This document shows, piece by piece, positions 32,159 to 42,699 of a stretch of 64,000 nt of DNA (its first letter is position 1; each line of letters starts with the position of its first letter). Made by a program: the position numbers and the translations under genes. The stretch comes from Prorocentrum cordatum. Its lineage: Eukaryota > Sar > Dinophyceae > Prorocentrales > Prorocentraceae. The notes beneath the pieces are model-generated. The model was given only the letters and a program-made list of their open reading frames with translations. It had not been told where the DNA came from and did no database searches. The stretch is from contig CAUYUJ010019359.1 of the NCBI GenBank assembly GCA_963575745.1, positions 729,093-793,092 on the forward strand, read 5' to 3'.

Positions 32159-33140
32159 CCCCTCCTGCCCCGCAGGGGTCCCCGCAGGTTTCCGCGCAGG
32201 CCCCGCGGGAGTCCTTTGGAGGCGCCCGGAGGCCCCCACGGGCGCCCAGAAGAGGTTCCCTACTGAACGCACCTGTCACAAGCGAGGCCCCGATCTTTGA
32301 TCCTTCTCTTCGGCGCGTAACTGATCTGGCAGTGGCTGAAAAGGGGCGCGGGGTAAGCATGAGATCCTCTTCGCTGCTTGCGCCACGCCGTCCCCTAAAA
32401 GACCAAACTCCGGGCCACAAACCCGCGCGTGAATGAAGGGACACAGCATAGACACCTCACGACCCGCAGTCACTTGGAAAATTGTCGCCCCGAAGGACTT
32501 CCCGAAGCATCCTTCATCCCCCTCCCTCTCCAGAAGAAGTGCCGCTCGCCCTGCGACGCCGCCATGCGCCGGGGGCCGGCGGCTGGGCTTGGCTATCGGC
32601 GGTCGCGTCCGCGCATTTGGGGAGTCCCCCCACGCGGGCTCGCTGGACAAAAGAGGCCGCGGGTGCACGGACGGGAAGAGGGGAAGGTAGTGCCGCGATC
32701 GCCAGCGCCGGGTCACCTCGGTGACCCTGCCGTGCGTCGAGTCGTGGCCTCCCTCCCGATCAGCTTGTGCGTGGCGCCAGGGCGCACTTGCAAAGCCGTG
32801 TCGGAAACCTTGCAGGCCCTGGAGGCAGGGCCTCCCTCCCGTCGGGAAGTACAGGGCGTGTGGCATTGCGGCGCCCACCAAATCCACGAGCGCGCCACCG
32901 CGCAGTGCTGCGGGGGGCGTGGGCGCGATCTCCGCCGCAGGCGGGGTGCTCACAGCTGTGGGCGCCCAGAGGCTTGGGCCCCTTTTGCCCCAGGCCCCGC
33001 TCTCTATCCCGAGCGGCCTGCCTCGACGGTCTTGGGCCCCCGTGGGGGGCCCCGGAGGCCGAAGATCGGCGGCCCGGCCCGGGGGGGGACAGTGAGAAGA
33101 GGCTGGCCGTCTCAGGATGCGCTGAAATCGGGAGCCTCGA
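32159..33140. other. GC-rich sequence, no supported gene
   Basis: Several open frames exist on both strands (for example 32429-33268 + and 32276-32953 -). None shows domains or consistent composition that I can defend. Confidence 0.4.
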
Positions 33141-33370
33141 GACGGGGGTCAATGCAAACGGGGGTCAGCCAGGGCGCCAGATCCTGCAGGATCCTGCGAC
33201 GACCCCCTCTGGCTGACCCGGGTCAGCGAGCCGCTCGTGGCTGCGAAGCGGCCGCGCGTATTGGCTGACCCGGGTTTGCGAGGACCTGCGTTGCAGCTTT
33301 TTTTTCCTGCATTGCAGTTTTTGGTTTCCTGCTGACCCGGGTCTGGATTGACCCGGGTCAGAAGATCCCC
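33141..33370. repeat. TGACCCGGGT short repeats
   Basis: CTGACCCGGGTC/T occurs five times between 33215 and 33360 (a SmaI-like palindrome inside each). Preceding GGGGGTCAGCC/GGCTGACCC words make local hairpins. Confidence 0.7.
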
Positions 33371-34329
33371 GATGAAATCCCCCGGCCGTCGGAGCAGTTG
33401 TCTGGGCCTTCCCCCAGGACGCAGGAGACTTCCCGGAAGGCCGGGGGGCTTCGAGGAGCCCCGGCGCCTTCTGAGAGGGCCCTCTTCTCCTTCTCTCGCC
33501 TCCCCCCCTTCGCTCGCCGCCGACGAAGTGGACAAGAACGGACCCGACGTGTTCTCCCACGTCGCGAGGAGGCGAGGCTCGACGCGTTGGGTGAGGGCGC
33601 GGGCACGGCCCCCTTGGTAGCACCTCCCACTCCACGTCGGTGGAGGCTGGGGGACAGCCCGATCTCGCAGGAGGTCTGGCGCCTCGTCGTCACGGAGCGG
33701 CTCGCCACGAGCATTCCCCGGAGAGAGAGAGAGAGAGAGAGAAGTTCACGTCGCGCCGATCGAATGTTTCAATGTTGGCGCTCTTTCTTTGTTTCGGTAC
33801 CCGGGGGCCCTTTTCGGGCAAGGAAAATCGAAATCCCTCAGAGAAGTGATCGAGAGCTCTGGGGCTGGAGGATGTGCCCACTTGGCCTGATAAAAAAGTG
33901 TTGGCCAGAGGATTGGTTGGAGCGTCGGCCAGGGTGAGTATTCGACTGGCAGTTTTTGTCCGTCGCATTTTCATGTGATGACGGTGGCCAAGGAGTGAGT
34001 TGTTGGGTTTGGGTATGCCCGCGTTTGAGCAGCCAGACACATCCGACGTCCTACAAGGACCCCAGGAAGCCTCACTAGGAGCTGCAGATACTTCAGCGAC
34101 CTCCAGAACACCGATTTTCTTTGGCGCTGAGGGAGAGGAGGGAAACCATCGCATCTGGTTCGAAGGGGTGGTGATCTGCTATCGACTACCACTCGCACCA
34201 GATGTATGTTGCGCCTCTCGGGTTGGGGGGTGGCAAAACTAGCTGCCTCTCAAACTTCATTATTGCTGGGAGGGCAGCGTGGGTATGATAGTAAGTCACA
34301 GAAGCTTGCGCTCGTCTTGGCTTGCATGT
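33371..34329. other. No recognisable gene
   Basis: A (GA)n run lies at 33721-33742. The remainder is unassigned. Confidence 0.4.
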
Positions 34330-34450
34330 ATGTCGACGAATAGTGCCCAGTGCGCCCAACAGTTCGCAATAGCGGCCAATAGCGCCCGGTAGCGCCCAAT
34401 GGCGCCCAGATAGCGCACAATAGCGACCAACAACGCCCAGCAGCGCCATG
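34330..34450. repeat. ~10-bp AGCGCCCAAT repeats
   Basis: About 11 degenerate copies of AATAGCGCCC/CAACAGCGCCC. Confidence 0.75.
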
Positions 34451-34607
34451 TGAGGGAGATGCTGAGATGCATTATGTCCGCTTTGCGCGCGATTGGGAGG
34501 GTTATTGGGTGCAATCGGGACAAAGCTTCCGTGAGGTGCTGTCTGACGTAGACATGGCATACATATCATGGCCACGCCGATTCTTAAATTTGCGAGTGGG
34601 CCAGGTA

Positions 34608-36552
34608 CAGTCGGGGCGTTGACCTAAGGAACCCTAAATAAGGAACGAGGCCCCTTTTTTCCATAAGTTAAATTCTTTACGCTTCGCGTATCCCCACCAG
34701 CCCATCTCACAGCAGCAACTCTCGCGAAGCATGCCGACAGTCGTGTTTTTCAGGCGTGTGTCCGCTTGGCCCCGCATATCTCCCCTGTTCCTCCTTCCTC
34801 CCGCCTCCTTGTACATCCTCCTTGTGGGGGGAGCGGGAGAAGGACGAGGCGGAGGAGGAGGGAGAGAAAGCGCTCCTCGTGGTTTGAGTCGTTTGGGGTT
34901 TCTCGTCCTGGTGTGAGTCGTTCGGGCCCTTCTTCCTGGTGTGAGTCGTTCGGGCTCTTCGTGGTGTGAGTCGTTCGGGCTCTTCGTCCTGGTGTGAGTC
35001 GTTCGGGCTTCTCGTGGTGTGAGTTGTTCGGGCCCCTCGTCCTGGTGTGAGTCGTTCGGGCCCCTCCTCCTGGTGTGACTCGTTCGGGCTCCTCGTGGTG
35101 TGAGTCGTTCGGGGCCCTCGTCGTGGTGTGAGTCGTTCGGGCTCCTCGTGGTGTGAGTCGTTCGGGCGCCTCGTCCTGGTGTGAGTCGTTCGGGCTCCTC
35201 GTGGGGCCTCTTGGGAGCCTCTTGGGGGCCTCTTGGGGCCTCTTGGGCGCCTCTTGGGAGACTCTTGGGGGCCTCTTGGGAGCCTCTTGGGGGCCTCGTG
35301 GGAGCCTCTGGGGGGCCTCTTGGGAGCCTCTGGAGGCCTCTTGGGGGCGGCTTGGGAGCCTCTTGGAGGCCTCTTGGGAGCCTCTTGGGGGCATCTTGGG
35401 GCCTCTTGGTGGCTTCTTGCGACCTCCTCAGAAGCGCAAATGAGCGCCACCCCCTGAGAAGGACAAAATGAGCCCAAAACCTTCGTAGAATCAATACTTT
35501 TGAAACTGTGGGCCATCTGGGGACCTCTTGGGGCCATCTGGTGGACCTTTGGGGGCCCTCTTGGGGGGCTTGTATGAGCGCTGCCCCTCCTCCTGATGTG
35601 ACTCGATCGGGCTCCAGGTGGTGTGAGTCGTTCGAGGCCCGCGTCGTGGTGTGAGTCGTTCGGGCTCCTCGTGATGTGAGTCGGTCGGGCGCCTCGTCCT
35701 GGTATGAGTCGTTCGGGCCCCTCGTTGTGGTGTGAGTCGTTCGGGCTCTTCGTGGTGTGAGTCGTTCGGGCCCCTCGTCCTGGTGTGAGTCGTTCGGGCT
35801 CCTGGTGGGGCCTCTTGGGAGCCTCTTGGGGGCCTCTTGGTGCCTCTAGGGCGCCTCTTGGGAGACTCTTGGGGGCCTCTTGGGAGCCTCTTGGGGGCTC
35901 TGGGGGCCTCGTGGACGCCTCTGGGGTGCCTCTTGGGAGCCTCTGGAGGCCTCTTGGGAGCGGCTGGGGAGCCTCGGGGAGGCCTCTTGGGAGCCTCCTG
36001 GGGGCATCTTGGGGCCTCTTGGGGGATTCTTGCGACCTCCTGAGAAGCGCAAATGAGCGCGACCCCCTCAGGAGGACAAAATGAGCCCAAAACCTTCGTA
36101 AAATCAATAATTTTGAGAACAAGGAGCAGCAGCGCTGGCCCCTCAGACGGCCAAAATGGGGCCAAAACCGTAGTAAAATCAAGGGTTTTGGCTTCAGAGA
36201 AGAGGAGAGCATTTGTTCTGGGTCCCCCCGACGGGGCCAGAATCCTCGTGAGGGTCGTAGTCTTTGGCCCTCTCTGGAGTCGGAAAAGACCCCTCCAACG
36301 ACCATCGGGGCGCCCTCTCCAGACCCAGGGGGAGGGGGTATGGGAGAGGGGTAAACCCCTCCCCGAAGGGGAAGAAGGGGGTTGGGGGGTTGAGGACAGA
36401 GAGAGCTCTCTAAACCACTCACGCCCAAAGGGCTGGTGGGACTTCGAGTTCCTGTCGAAACCCTAAGCAAAACCAAAGGCGAACTGCGAAACACTCAAGG
36501 AACGCGGAGCCCCTCCCCAACCAAAAGGGTTCCTTCTTCAGGGCCCCGACTG
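34608..36552 (-). mobile_element. Second CAGTCGGGGC MITE copy, split by a ~1.8-kb insertion
   Basis: The ends CAGTCGGGGCGTTGACCTAA and (reverse complement) CAGTCGGGGCCCTGAAGAAG are the same as in 31247-31422. TA lies on both sides (34606-34607, 36553-36554). Outer sequence matches that MITE for ~55 bp at one end and ~110 bp at the other. The middle, about 34664-36450, is foreign repeat sequence bounded by CCCCACCAGCCC (~34693) and GGGCTGGTGGGA (~36430). Confidence 0.75.
34880..36110. repeat. Two ~605-bp modules of GTGTGAGTCGTTCGGGC repeats plus 11-bp array
   Basis: Each module has GTGTGAGTCGTTCGGGC units (34905-35200; 35595-35805), a CCTCTTGGGAG 11-bp array (35205-35420; 35810-36030) and a unique tail (AAATGAGCGC, then GACAAAATGAGCCCAAAACC). 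Tails are 605 bp apart. A 595-codon open frame on the minus strand is repeat translation. Confidence 0.85.
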
Positions 36553-37003
36553 TAGCCTAGACACCTCTCAGCATCTTGTTTGGTTTGGGACGAGTGAGGG
36601 CACGAGTGCGGCACAGCTTGCACACCCGTGCGCCTTGGACCCAGACCCGCTGGTGGGGCCGCCCTTCTGGCTGGCCGTCCTGCCAAGGAGCGGCAAACTC
36701 AGCCCCGGCCCTGGGCGGCGGAGGGGGGCCGAAGAGGCGGAGGGGTCAGCTCGGGGGCGGAAAAGAGGGGGGTGATGACTAGGGGGGGGGGATATCATGG
36801 CGGGGGCCATGACATTTCCCCAGATGTCATGGCGCCTCTTCTTATTTCAAAACGTCCCTAGCCCCCCCGCTGGGCCGCGCACATGCCGCCGGTCATGATT
36901 TGCACCCCCCCCTCTTAGACACCCCCCTCTTGGCCGCTCCCGAAAGAGGCGGAGGGGTTAGCAAGGGTGGCTCCCGCCAGGAGGCGCGCGGCAGTCTTCA
37001 TAT

Positions 37004-37031
37004 TGCATATATATATATATATATATATATG
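37004..37031. repeat. (TA)n
   Basis: About 13 TA units ahead of TGTGTATCAGG. Confidence 0.9.
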
Positions 37032-37424
37032 TGTATCAGGTTATGTTTCCAGGATTGTGCGCAGTCGCGGGAGAGCTGGGCAAGCCAAGCGCGAGGAAAC
37101 GCATAATTTTGGTTCGGAATTTCTGCTCGTTTGTGTTCCTTCCTGCCCTGGCGGGAGTCATCGATGCAGTAGGCCTCTCCAGAGGGCATCTGCACACGAG
37201 AGATGGTGGTAGCACATCTGGGTATCGGTATGTTCCATCATTTTCTGACGAGGGGTGGTCCGAGCTTGAGCTTGAGGAGGGACTCCTCGAGTGGTGCTGC
37301 CCCGTCTCTCCATAGTCGGGGGACAGCTTGCCGAGGCGCTGGGCGCCTCGGTGAGCTGTCCCGACACCCGCCGGACCCGGTGCCGATCCCGGAAGTCCGC
37401 GCGGGCATCCGAGAGTTTGTCGAA

Positions 37425-39065
37425 GACGCCTACGGCGAGTCACCGCCACCCCCATGCCTTCTTGGAAGCGCCTATGCGGCCGAAGGTTGAGGCCAGACCT
37501 GCCAAGCCATCGGACCATGCGTTCCCCGAATCGGTCTGGACAGCCTTCGGGGAACACGTGAGCATCTTGAGGGTCATCTTGGCCGCCTGAAGGCCATTTT
37601 GACCCTTTTCGGGCCTTCTTGGAGGACGTCTTGGAGGGCTCTTGGGCCGTTTGGGAGGCCATCTTGAGCGTCTTGGGGGCCTCTGAGGGCCTCTGGGGGC
37701 CGTCTTGGGGGCCTCTCGGGGCCGTCTTGGGCCTCTTGGGCGATCTTTGGGGGTACTTGGGCCGTCTCGGGCCGTCGGAAGGCCGAAAAAAAGCAAATAC
37801 CACAATCCTTCAAAAATTCATGGGCCTTTCGGGCCTTTTGATTTTGAAGGCCACGGGCCTTCAAAAGCCTGCCAAAATCGTGCAAATGCCACAATGAGTT
37901 TGGCCTTTTCGGGCCTTCCTGGAGGCCCTATTGGAGGCTTCTTGGGCCGTCTTGGGCCATCTTAGTGCCATCTTCGGCCGTCTTGGTGGGCTCCTGGCAC
38001 GTCCGACGCCGTCTGGAGCCGTTTGGGGGGCCTCTCTGAGCCGACTTGGGGCCCTCTTGGAATGCTCCAGGGCCGTCTTGGAGGCCATCTTGGGCGTCTT
38101 AGAAGCCTCCTGGGCCGTCTTGGGGGGCCGCCTTGAGAGCTTCTTGGGCCGTCATGGGGCCATCTTGGAGGCATCTTGGGCGATCTTTGGGGGCTCTTGG
38201 GCCGTCTCGGGCCGTCGGAAGGCAGACAAGAAGGAAATGTCAAAATCCTTCAAAAACCAAATGGAAATCAATTATTTTGGCCTTTTCGGGCCTTCCTGGA
38301 GGCCCTCTTGGAGGCCTCTTGGGCCGTCTTGGGCCAGCTTCGAGCAAACTTCGGCCATCTTGGTGGGCTCCTGGCCCGTCTGACGCCGTCTTGGGGGCCT
38401 CTCTGAACCGACTTGGGGTCCTCTTGGGGCGCTTCGGAGCCGTCTTGGAAGCCATCTTGGGGGCGTCTTGGAAGTCCCTTGGGCCGTCTTGGGGCCCTCT
38501 TGGGGCCGCCTTGGAGGCCTCTTGGGCCGTCATGGGGCCCTCTTGAGGCCTCGTGGGCGATCTTGGGGCGATCTTGGCGGCCTCTTGGGCCGTCTTGAGC
38601 CGTCGGAATGCCGAAAAGAGGCAAATGCCAAAATCCGTTGAAAACCTCAGGAAAATCAATGATGTTGGCCTCTTCGGACCTCCCTGGAGGGCCTCTTGGA
38701 GGCTTCTTGGGTCGTATTGGGCCGTCTTGGAGGCTTCTCGGGCGACCTTGGAAGTATCTTAGACTCTCTTGGGCCGTGTTGGAGGCCGTCAAGGACCATC
38801 TTGGGCGGACTTGGAGGGCATCTTGGACCATCTTTGAGGCCATCTTGAGCCAACGTGGCCATCTTGGAGGCCATCTTGAGCTGTCTTGGAGGAACATTTG
38901 GGAATTGGGCGATGGCTTGGGCGTCCTATGGGTCTTGCGGGGGCCCCGGCGGGACGCGCCGGAGCACCAGGGGGAGTTCTTTTTTGGAAAAAGAGCCAAA
39001 ACCAAAACCGAAAGTATCCAGCACGCCAGGCACCCCTGCGATGAATCGACAGGGGGCGGCGGATA
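37425..39065. repeat. 11-bp-period array element with GCCGCC ends
   Basis: The head has ACGGCGAGTCACCGCCACCC (~37432), the body is GGGCCGTCTTGGAGGCC-type units (37600-38930), and the tail reads CACGCCAGGCACCCCTGCGA ... CAGGGGGCGGCGGA (39024-39064). Similar heads occur at ~47716 and ~58627, and similar tails at ~58570-58613 and ~59500-59543. Interior modules are themselves duplicated at ~220-310-bp intervals (GGCCGTCGGAAGGC ... CAAAATCCTTCAAAA). Confidence 0.7.
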
Positions 39066-39144
39066 ATGATGTGTCTAATGGCTTTCGGCCCATCCTGCCA
39101 CCGTGTTTTGGTTGTGAGTCAGAGTTCTCAGGGATGCTTCTTCC

Positions 39145-39720
39145 TCTTCTTTTTATTATTATTATTATTCTTCTTCTTCTTCTTCTTCGGGGCGCTCTCG
39201 GATGCATTTTGGGAGCAGTTTGTGGCCTCTTGTGGCCTCTTGGAGGCCTCTGGAGGGCCTCTTGGGGCCACGTGGGGGCCTCTTGGGGCGCCTTGGGAGC
39301 CTCTTCGGGGCCTCCTGGGGGCCCCTCGGGGCCGAGGGCTCAAAATGTCCGCTCGGTTTCCCCATCTGGGCCCCCTCTTGGGTGGGCCTTCTTGGGCCGT
39401 CTTGGGCGCCTCTTGGGCCGTCTTGGGGCCCTCCTGAGCCGTCGGTTTGCGACGATCTGGGGGGCCTCGTGGGCCTTCGTGGAGCGTCGGGAAACCGAAA
39501 GGCGCGAACGGTGACATACTTCAAAACCCTTGGGACAATCAAAGAATTCTGCCTCTTGGGGCCCTCTTGGGAGGCCTCTGGGAGGCATCTGTGGGTGTCT
39601 TGGAGGACTGGGACCGTCTTGGGGCCGTCTTGGGCGTCCTGGAGCTACTTCTCGGCGGCGCGGAGGCTTCTTGGGCCCTCCTTGGGGCCTTTGGGGGGGC
39701 CCCCTGCGCCCCCTGCTGGG
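39145..39720. repeat. (ATT)n/(CTT)n then 11-bp-period array
   Basis: TTATTATTATT and CTTCTTCTT at 39153-39187, followed by GGCCTCTTGGGGCC-type units to ~39720. Confidence 0.8.
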
Positions 39721-39813
39721 CGGAGTCCGATTCCAGAAGCCCACGCGACACACCACAGTGACGCCCAAAAGGGCCCGTCGGCGCCCGGGAGACCCGGGGT
39801 CACGGCTCTTAAA

Positions 39814-39989
39814 TCGGGGGCGGACAGAACCCCCAACAGTGACACGTCGATTAGTGAATTGTCCGTTTTCGGTTCTCGAGAGGGCGCCGTGGCCGTCATT
39901 TTACAGGCTTGCGCCCGCCAGGTTTGGGCCTCAGGTCGTTTTCACTAAACCACGTTTTACTAAAGGAGGGTCTGCCCGCCCATCCCCGA
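39814..39989. mobile_element. 176-bp MITE with TCGGGGGCGGACAGA ends and 5-bp target duplication
   Basis: Left end TCGGGGGCGGACAGAACCCC; right end, reverse complemented, TCGGGGATGGGCGGGCAGAC. TTAAA lies on both sides (39809-39813, 39990-39994). It is ~85% similar to 44422-44593. It ends ~175 bp upstream of the retrogene's target duplication. Confidence 0.75.
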
Positions 39990-40163
39990 TTAAAGAACCT
40001 TTCAACCTTAAAACCCATCAGGGCTGCAGGAGCCTTGGGGCACTCCACTACGTGCTGAAGGCCCGGTAGCGGATTTCTTGATCCCCATACCAGGGCGTCA
40101 TCTGTGAGGTGCCGAGAAACATGAAAATATATCCAGGGAGTTTGTGAGTCGAGGACCGTCCAC

Positions 40164-40180
40164 GAGGGCCCAAGAGAGCT
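40164..40180 (+). repeat. 17-bp target-site duplication, upstream copy
   Basis: GAGGGCCCAAGAGAGCT ends directly at the first base of the SL and recurs identically at 41834-41850. Confidence 0.9.
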
Positions 40181-40202
40181 TCCGTAGCCATTTTGGCTCA
40201 AG
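40181..40202 (+). promoter_or_regulatory. Perfect spliced-leader relic
   Basis: All 22 nt match the dinoflagellate SL and are followed by GCCTGG (no GT donor). As the first transcribed bases of a retroposed mRNA it marks a full-length 5' end. Confidence 0.95.
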
Positions 40203-40270
40203 GCCTGGCACCGTCGTGCCACTTCAGCACACACACCACCCTGAACTGATTCGCCTTCGCACCTGCCAGG

Positions 40271-41620
40271 ATGGTGCCCGCCCGCCCGTGCGTGCTGCTG
40301 GCGTGCTTGCTGGCAGGCGCACACGGGGCGGCCTCGTACGGACTGGAGGCCGCCGCTGACTCCGACGCCCTGGCGATGCAGCTCTCCGACACCCTGGCGA
40401 TGCAGCTCTCCGCGGCGATGCGCACGCCTCCGACGACGGCCGTGAACGAGACGGACGAGAACTGCACGAACGAGACCATCCCTTGGCTCCAAGTCGGCTT
40501 CGCCATGGACTGCACCGGCAGCACCGGGGCGTACCTGGCGGCTCTGAAGACGACGGTCGGCAATTTGGCGACCCAGTTGTCGGCTTCAGTCACCACGTTG
40601 CAGATGGCCTTTTTGTGCTACCGCGACGAGGGCGATGTGTCCCCTCCCCGCTATGAGTGGGCAACGCACCCTAATCCGCTTGCTCACTGGTTCACGGACC
40701 CCGTGCAGCTGCAAGCCGCGATCGCCCCTTTCTACTCCGGAGGCGGCGGCGACAGTCCGGAGGACAACGCCGGCGCGATGGGGCAGATGTTGAACAACAA
40801 GCCATGGGATCCGAGCGCCGTGAAGGTTCTCATTGTCATCTCGAAGGACAGGGACTCCCAGCGGACGCCGTATCAGACCGACGCCCTCCAGTGCACGCTG
40901 ATGCAGGACATCAGGGCTGCCGGTATCAACCTCATCCTCGGGCATTTGGACACCAGCACGACATCATCCATGCTGTGGGACTCGACGTACAAACCGACAC
41001 TTCCATGGAAGGGATGCTACGCGGACCCCTCCGATCCACACCAGCTGAAGGAGATCCAGTTCTCTGGCGTTACCGCGACAGAATTCAGCGCCCTGTTGAT
41101 CGAGGAGATCTGCGACACAATCAGCACTGAACCAACAGACCCCACAGCAGTGGGCGATCCGCATCTCGTTAACATGCTCGGCGAGCATTTCGATATCATG
41201 CGCGCCGGCAGGTACAAGCTCCTCCACATCCCCCGTGACGCCGACAAGCGCGACTTGCTGCTCGCCGCAAGTGCAGACGTGGTCCGATACGGGCACTCCT
41301 GCGACGACATGTACTTCACGGCCATCAACATCACTGGACAGTGGTCCCTCGGGCACAAGAACACCACTTTCGTCGCCGGGGCCGCCCCGCCCAAGACCAG
41401 CACGGGCTGGGTGGACTTCGGCACCGTCTCGCTGAAGGTGGTCCACGGCAGGACGGTCAAGGCCACGCCGTACCTGAACTTCTTCGCGCGCCGCGTCCAG
41501 CACGCGGGGTACAGTGCGGGAGGCCTTCTCGGCGACGGCGACCACACGAAGGCCGAGACCCCAGATAAGGAGTGCCAGAATCACATGTCGCTGCTGTCAA
41601 GCAGCTCGGTGCTCAGGTGA
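40271..41620 (+). CDS. Secreted vWFA/vWFD-like protein (449 aa), intronless retrogene
   Basis: The ATG at 40271 is the first after the SL. Residues 1-20 form a signal peptide (basic n-region, CVLLACLLAGA core, AHG/A-type cleavage). Residues ~72-285 resemble a von Willebrand factor A domain. D80-C-T82-G-S84 matches the metal-ion-dependent adhesion site DxTxS and a GGGGDSPED segment follows (157-165), as in alpha-kinase-type vWFA proteins. Residues ~293-425 begin GDPHLVNMLGEHFDI, the hallmark of vWFD-like modules, and end in GGLLGDGDHTKAETPDKEC. N-glycosylation sequons NET (59, 67), NIT (353) and NTT (364) and many cysteines suit an extracellular or cell-surface adhesion role. The last ~14 residues are Ser-rich. 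No stop or frameshift is seen, so it may be functional or recent. Partners and ligands are unknown. Confidence 0.85.
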   Translation: MVPARPCVLLACLLAGAHGAASYGLEAAADSDALAMQLSDTLAMQLSAAMRTPPTTAVNETDENCTNETIPWLQVGFAMDCTGSTGAYLAALKTTVGNLATQLSASVTTLQMAFLCYRDEGDVSPPRYEWATHPNPLAHWFTDPVQLQAAIAPFYSGGGGDSPEDNAGAMGQMLNNKPWDPSAVKVLIVISKDRDSQRTPYQTDALQCTLMQDIRAAGINLILGHLDTSTTSSMLWDSTYKPTLPWKGCYADPSDPHQLKEIQFSGVTATEFSALLIEEICDTISTEPTDPTAVGDPHLVNMLGEHFDIMRAGRYKLLHIPRDADKRDLLLAASADVVRYGHSCDDMYFTAINITGQWSLGHKNTTFVAGAAPPKTSTGWVDFGTVSLKVVHGRTVKATPYLNFFARRVQHAGYSAGGLLGDGDHTKAETPDKECQNHMSLLSSSSVLR

Positions 41621-41833
41621 AGCTGGCCTTCCAGTACACCCCTTGCCGCCGCGATGTCTCTCGCGTTCCTCTGACGGGAGTGCATCTTCATTGTTTTCAC
41701 TATGATCTTGTTGTTCGGCGTTTTTTCGTGCTGAGACGCACGCTGGCGCAAGAGTTTAGAGACTAAAGCAGCCCAGACTGCGCTTTTTGTTGTCCGCACC
41801 TGTCACGGTCGTTGTCTTTATTGTACAAAAAAG

Positions 41834-41850
41834 GAGGGCCCAAGAGAGCT
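41834..41850 (+). repeat. 17-bp target-site duplication, downstream copy
   Basis: Identical to 40164-40180 and directly after the A run. Confidence 0.9.
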
Positions 41851-41894
41851 CCAAGACTGTTCAAGAGCGCTCCAAGGCGGTCCATGATGCCCTT

Positions 41895-41930
41895 CATCAG
41901 CTTCTTCATCATCAGTATCAGCATCATCAT

Positions 41931-41971
<41 letters not shown>

Positions 41972-42125
41972 CATCAGCATCAGCATCAGCATCAGCAGCA
42001 TCACAGTCCTTCCTCCTTCTGCCTGGCAGCGAGAGCTCTCCTTCTCTTCCTCCCTCCTTCTGCCTGGCCGCTGTTTTGTGATGGTTGTTCTCCTCCCTAC
42101 CTCTCCCCTGGACGCCCTCCCTACC
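41895..42125. repeat. (ATC)n, (CAG)n and duplicated CTTCTGCCTGGC
   Basis: CATCAT at ~41920-41950, CAGCAG at 41950-41970, then CCTCCTTCTGCCTGGC at ~42011 and ~42053. Confidence 0.85.
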
Positions 42126-42299
42126 TCCCCCCTGGACGCCCAACAATGCCGTCCCCCCTCCCCTCCCTGCAAAGACCCCTGCAATACCATGCCGAAGCCC
42201 CTGCGGAATCCCTCCCAAGACCGCGCGCAAAAGACCCTGTAAAGACACTTGCTAAGACCTTGCAATGCCTGGCAACACCTTGCAAACGACCCCGCAAAC

Positions 42300-42660
42300 C
42301 CTGCAATGGCTCTGCAAGGTACGGCAACCCAAAATGTAGACACATGGGTGGAACCCATAACATTTGGGCGGGCACACTTTGGGTAGCCACCCGCGTGCAT
42401 GGCTTTGGGTTGCCACCCATGTGTCCACATTCGGGGTGCCACCCAAGTGCGAACATTGGATTTGCCACGCATGTGTCCGCATTTGGGTGGCAAGCCATGC
42501 GTGGACGTGTGGTTTGCCACCCGCGTGCCTACATTCGGGTGGTCGCCACACGTTGGGTCGCCACCCGCGTCGGGAAACGTTGGGCTTGCCACCCGTGCTT
42601 CCACACACTCGGGTGGCCACCCGTGCACACGTGTGTGTTGGATGCGAGTGCGCGCGCGCG
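42300..42660. repeat. Degenerate ~32-bp repeats (TTGCCACCCGCGTG)
   Basis: GGGTTGCCACCCATGTGTCC and relatives about every 30 bp, ending in a (GCGC)n run at 42648-42670. Confidence 0.8.
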
Positions 42661-42699
42661 TGCGCGCGCAAGCTCACAGGAGCGGCGCTTCCCGCTCTT

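Larger units (their letters stand above)
40181..41833 (+). mobile_element. Complete retroposed mRNA: SL + ORF + 3' UTR + A run
   Basis: The insert starts with the SL and ends with AAAAAA (41827-41832) plus one G. It is bounded by 17-bp direct repeats. The order SL, 68-nt leader, uninterrupted 449-codon frame, ~205-nt 3' UTR, A run and duplication is that of LINE-mediated mRNA retroposition. The flanking host DNA is a minus-oriented 11-bp-type repeat (CAAGAGAGCTCCAAGACTG). Confidence 0.9.

Noticed and set aside
34707-36494. 595-codon minus-strand open frame
   Set aside because: It is translation of GTGTGAGTCGTTCGGGC and CCTCTTGGG repeats (Thr/His/Asn/Arg/Pro repeats). No start context, domain or SL.
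40271-41620. Reading the vWFA/vWFD gene as an alpha-kinase
   Set aside because: The MDCTGS and GGGGDSPED motifs resemble the vWFA part of alpha-kinase proteins, but no kinase domain follows. The C-terminal half is vWFD-like.
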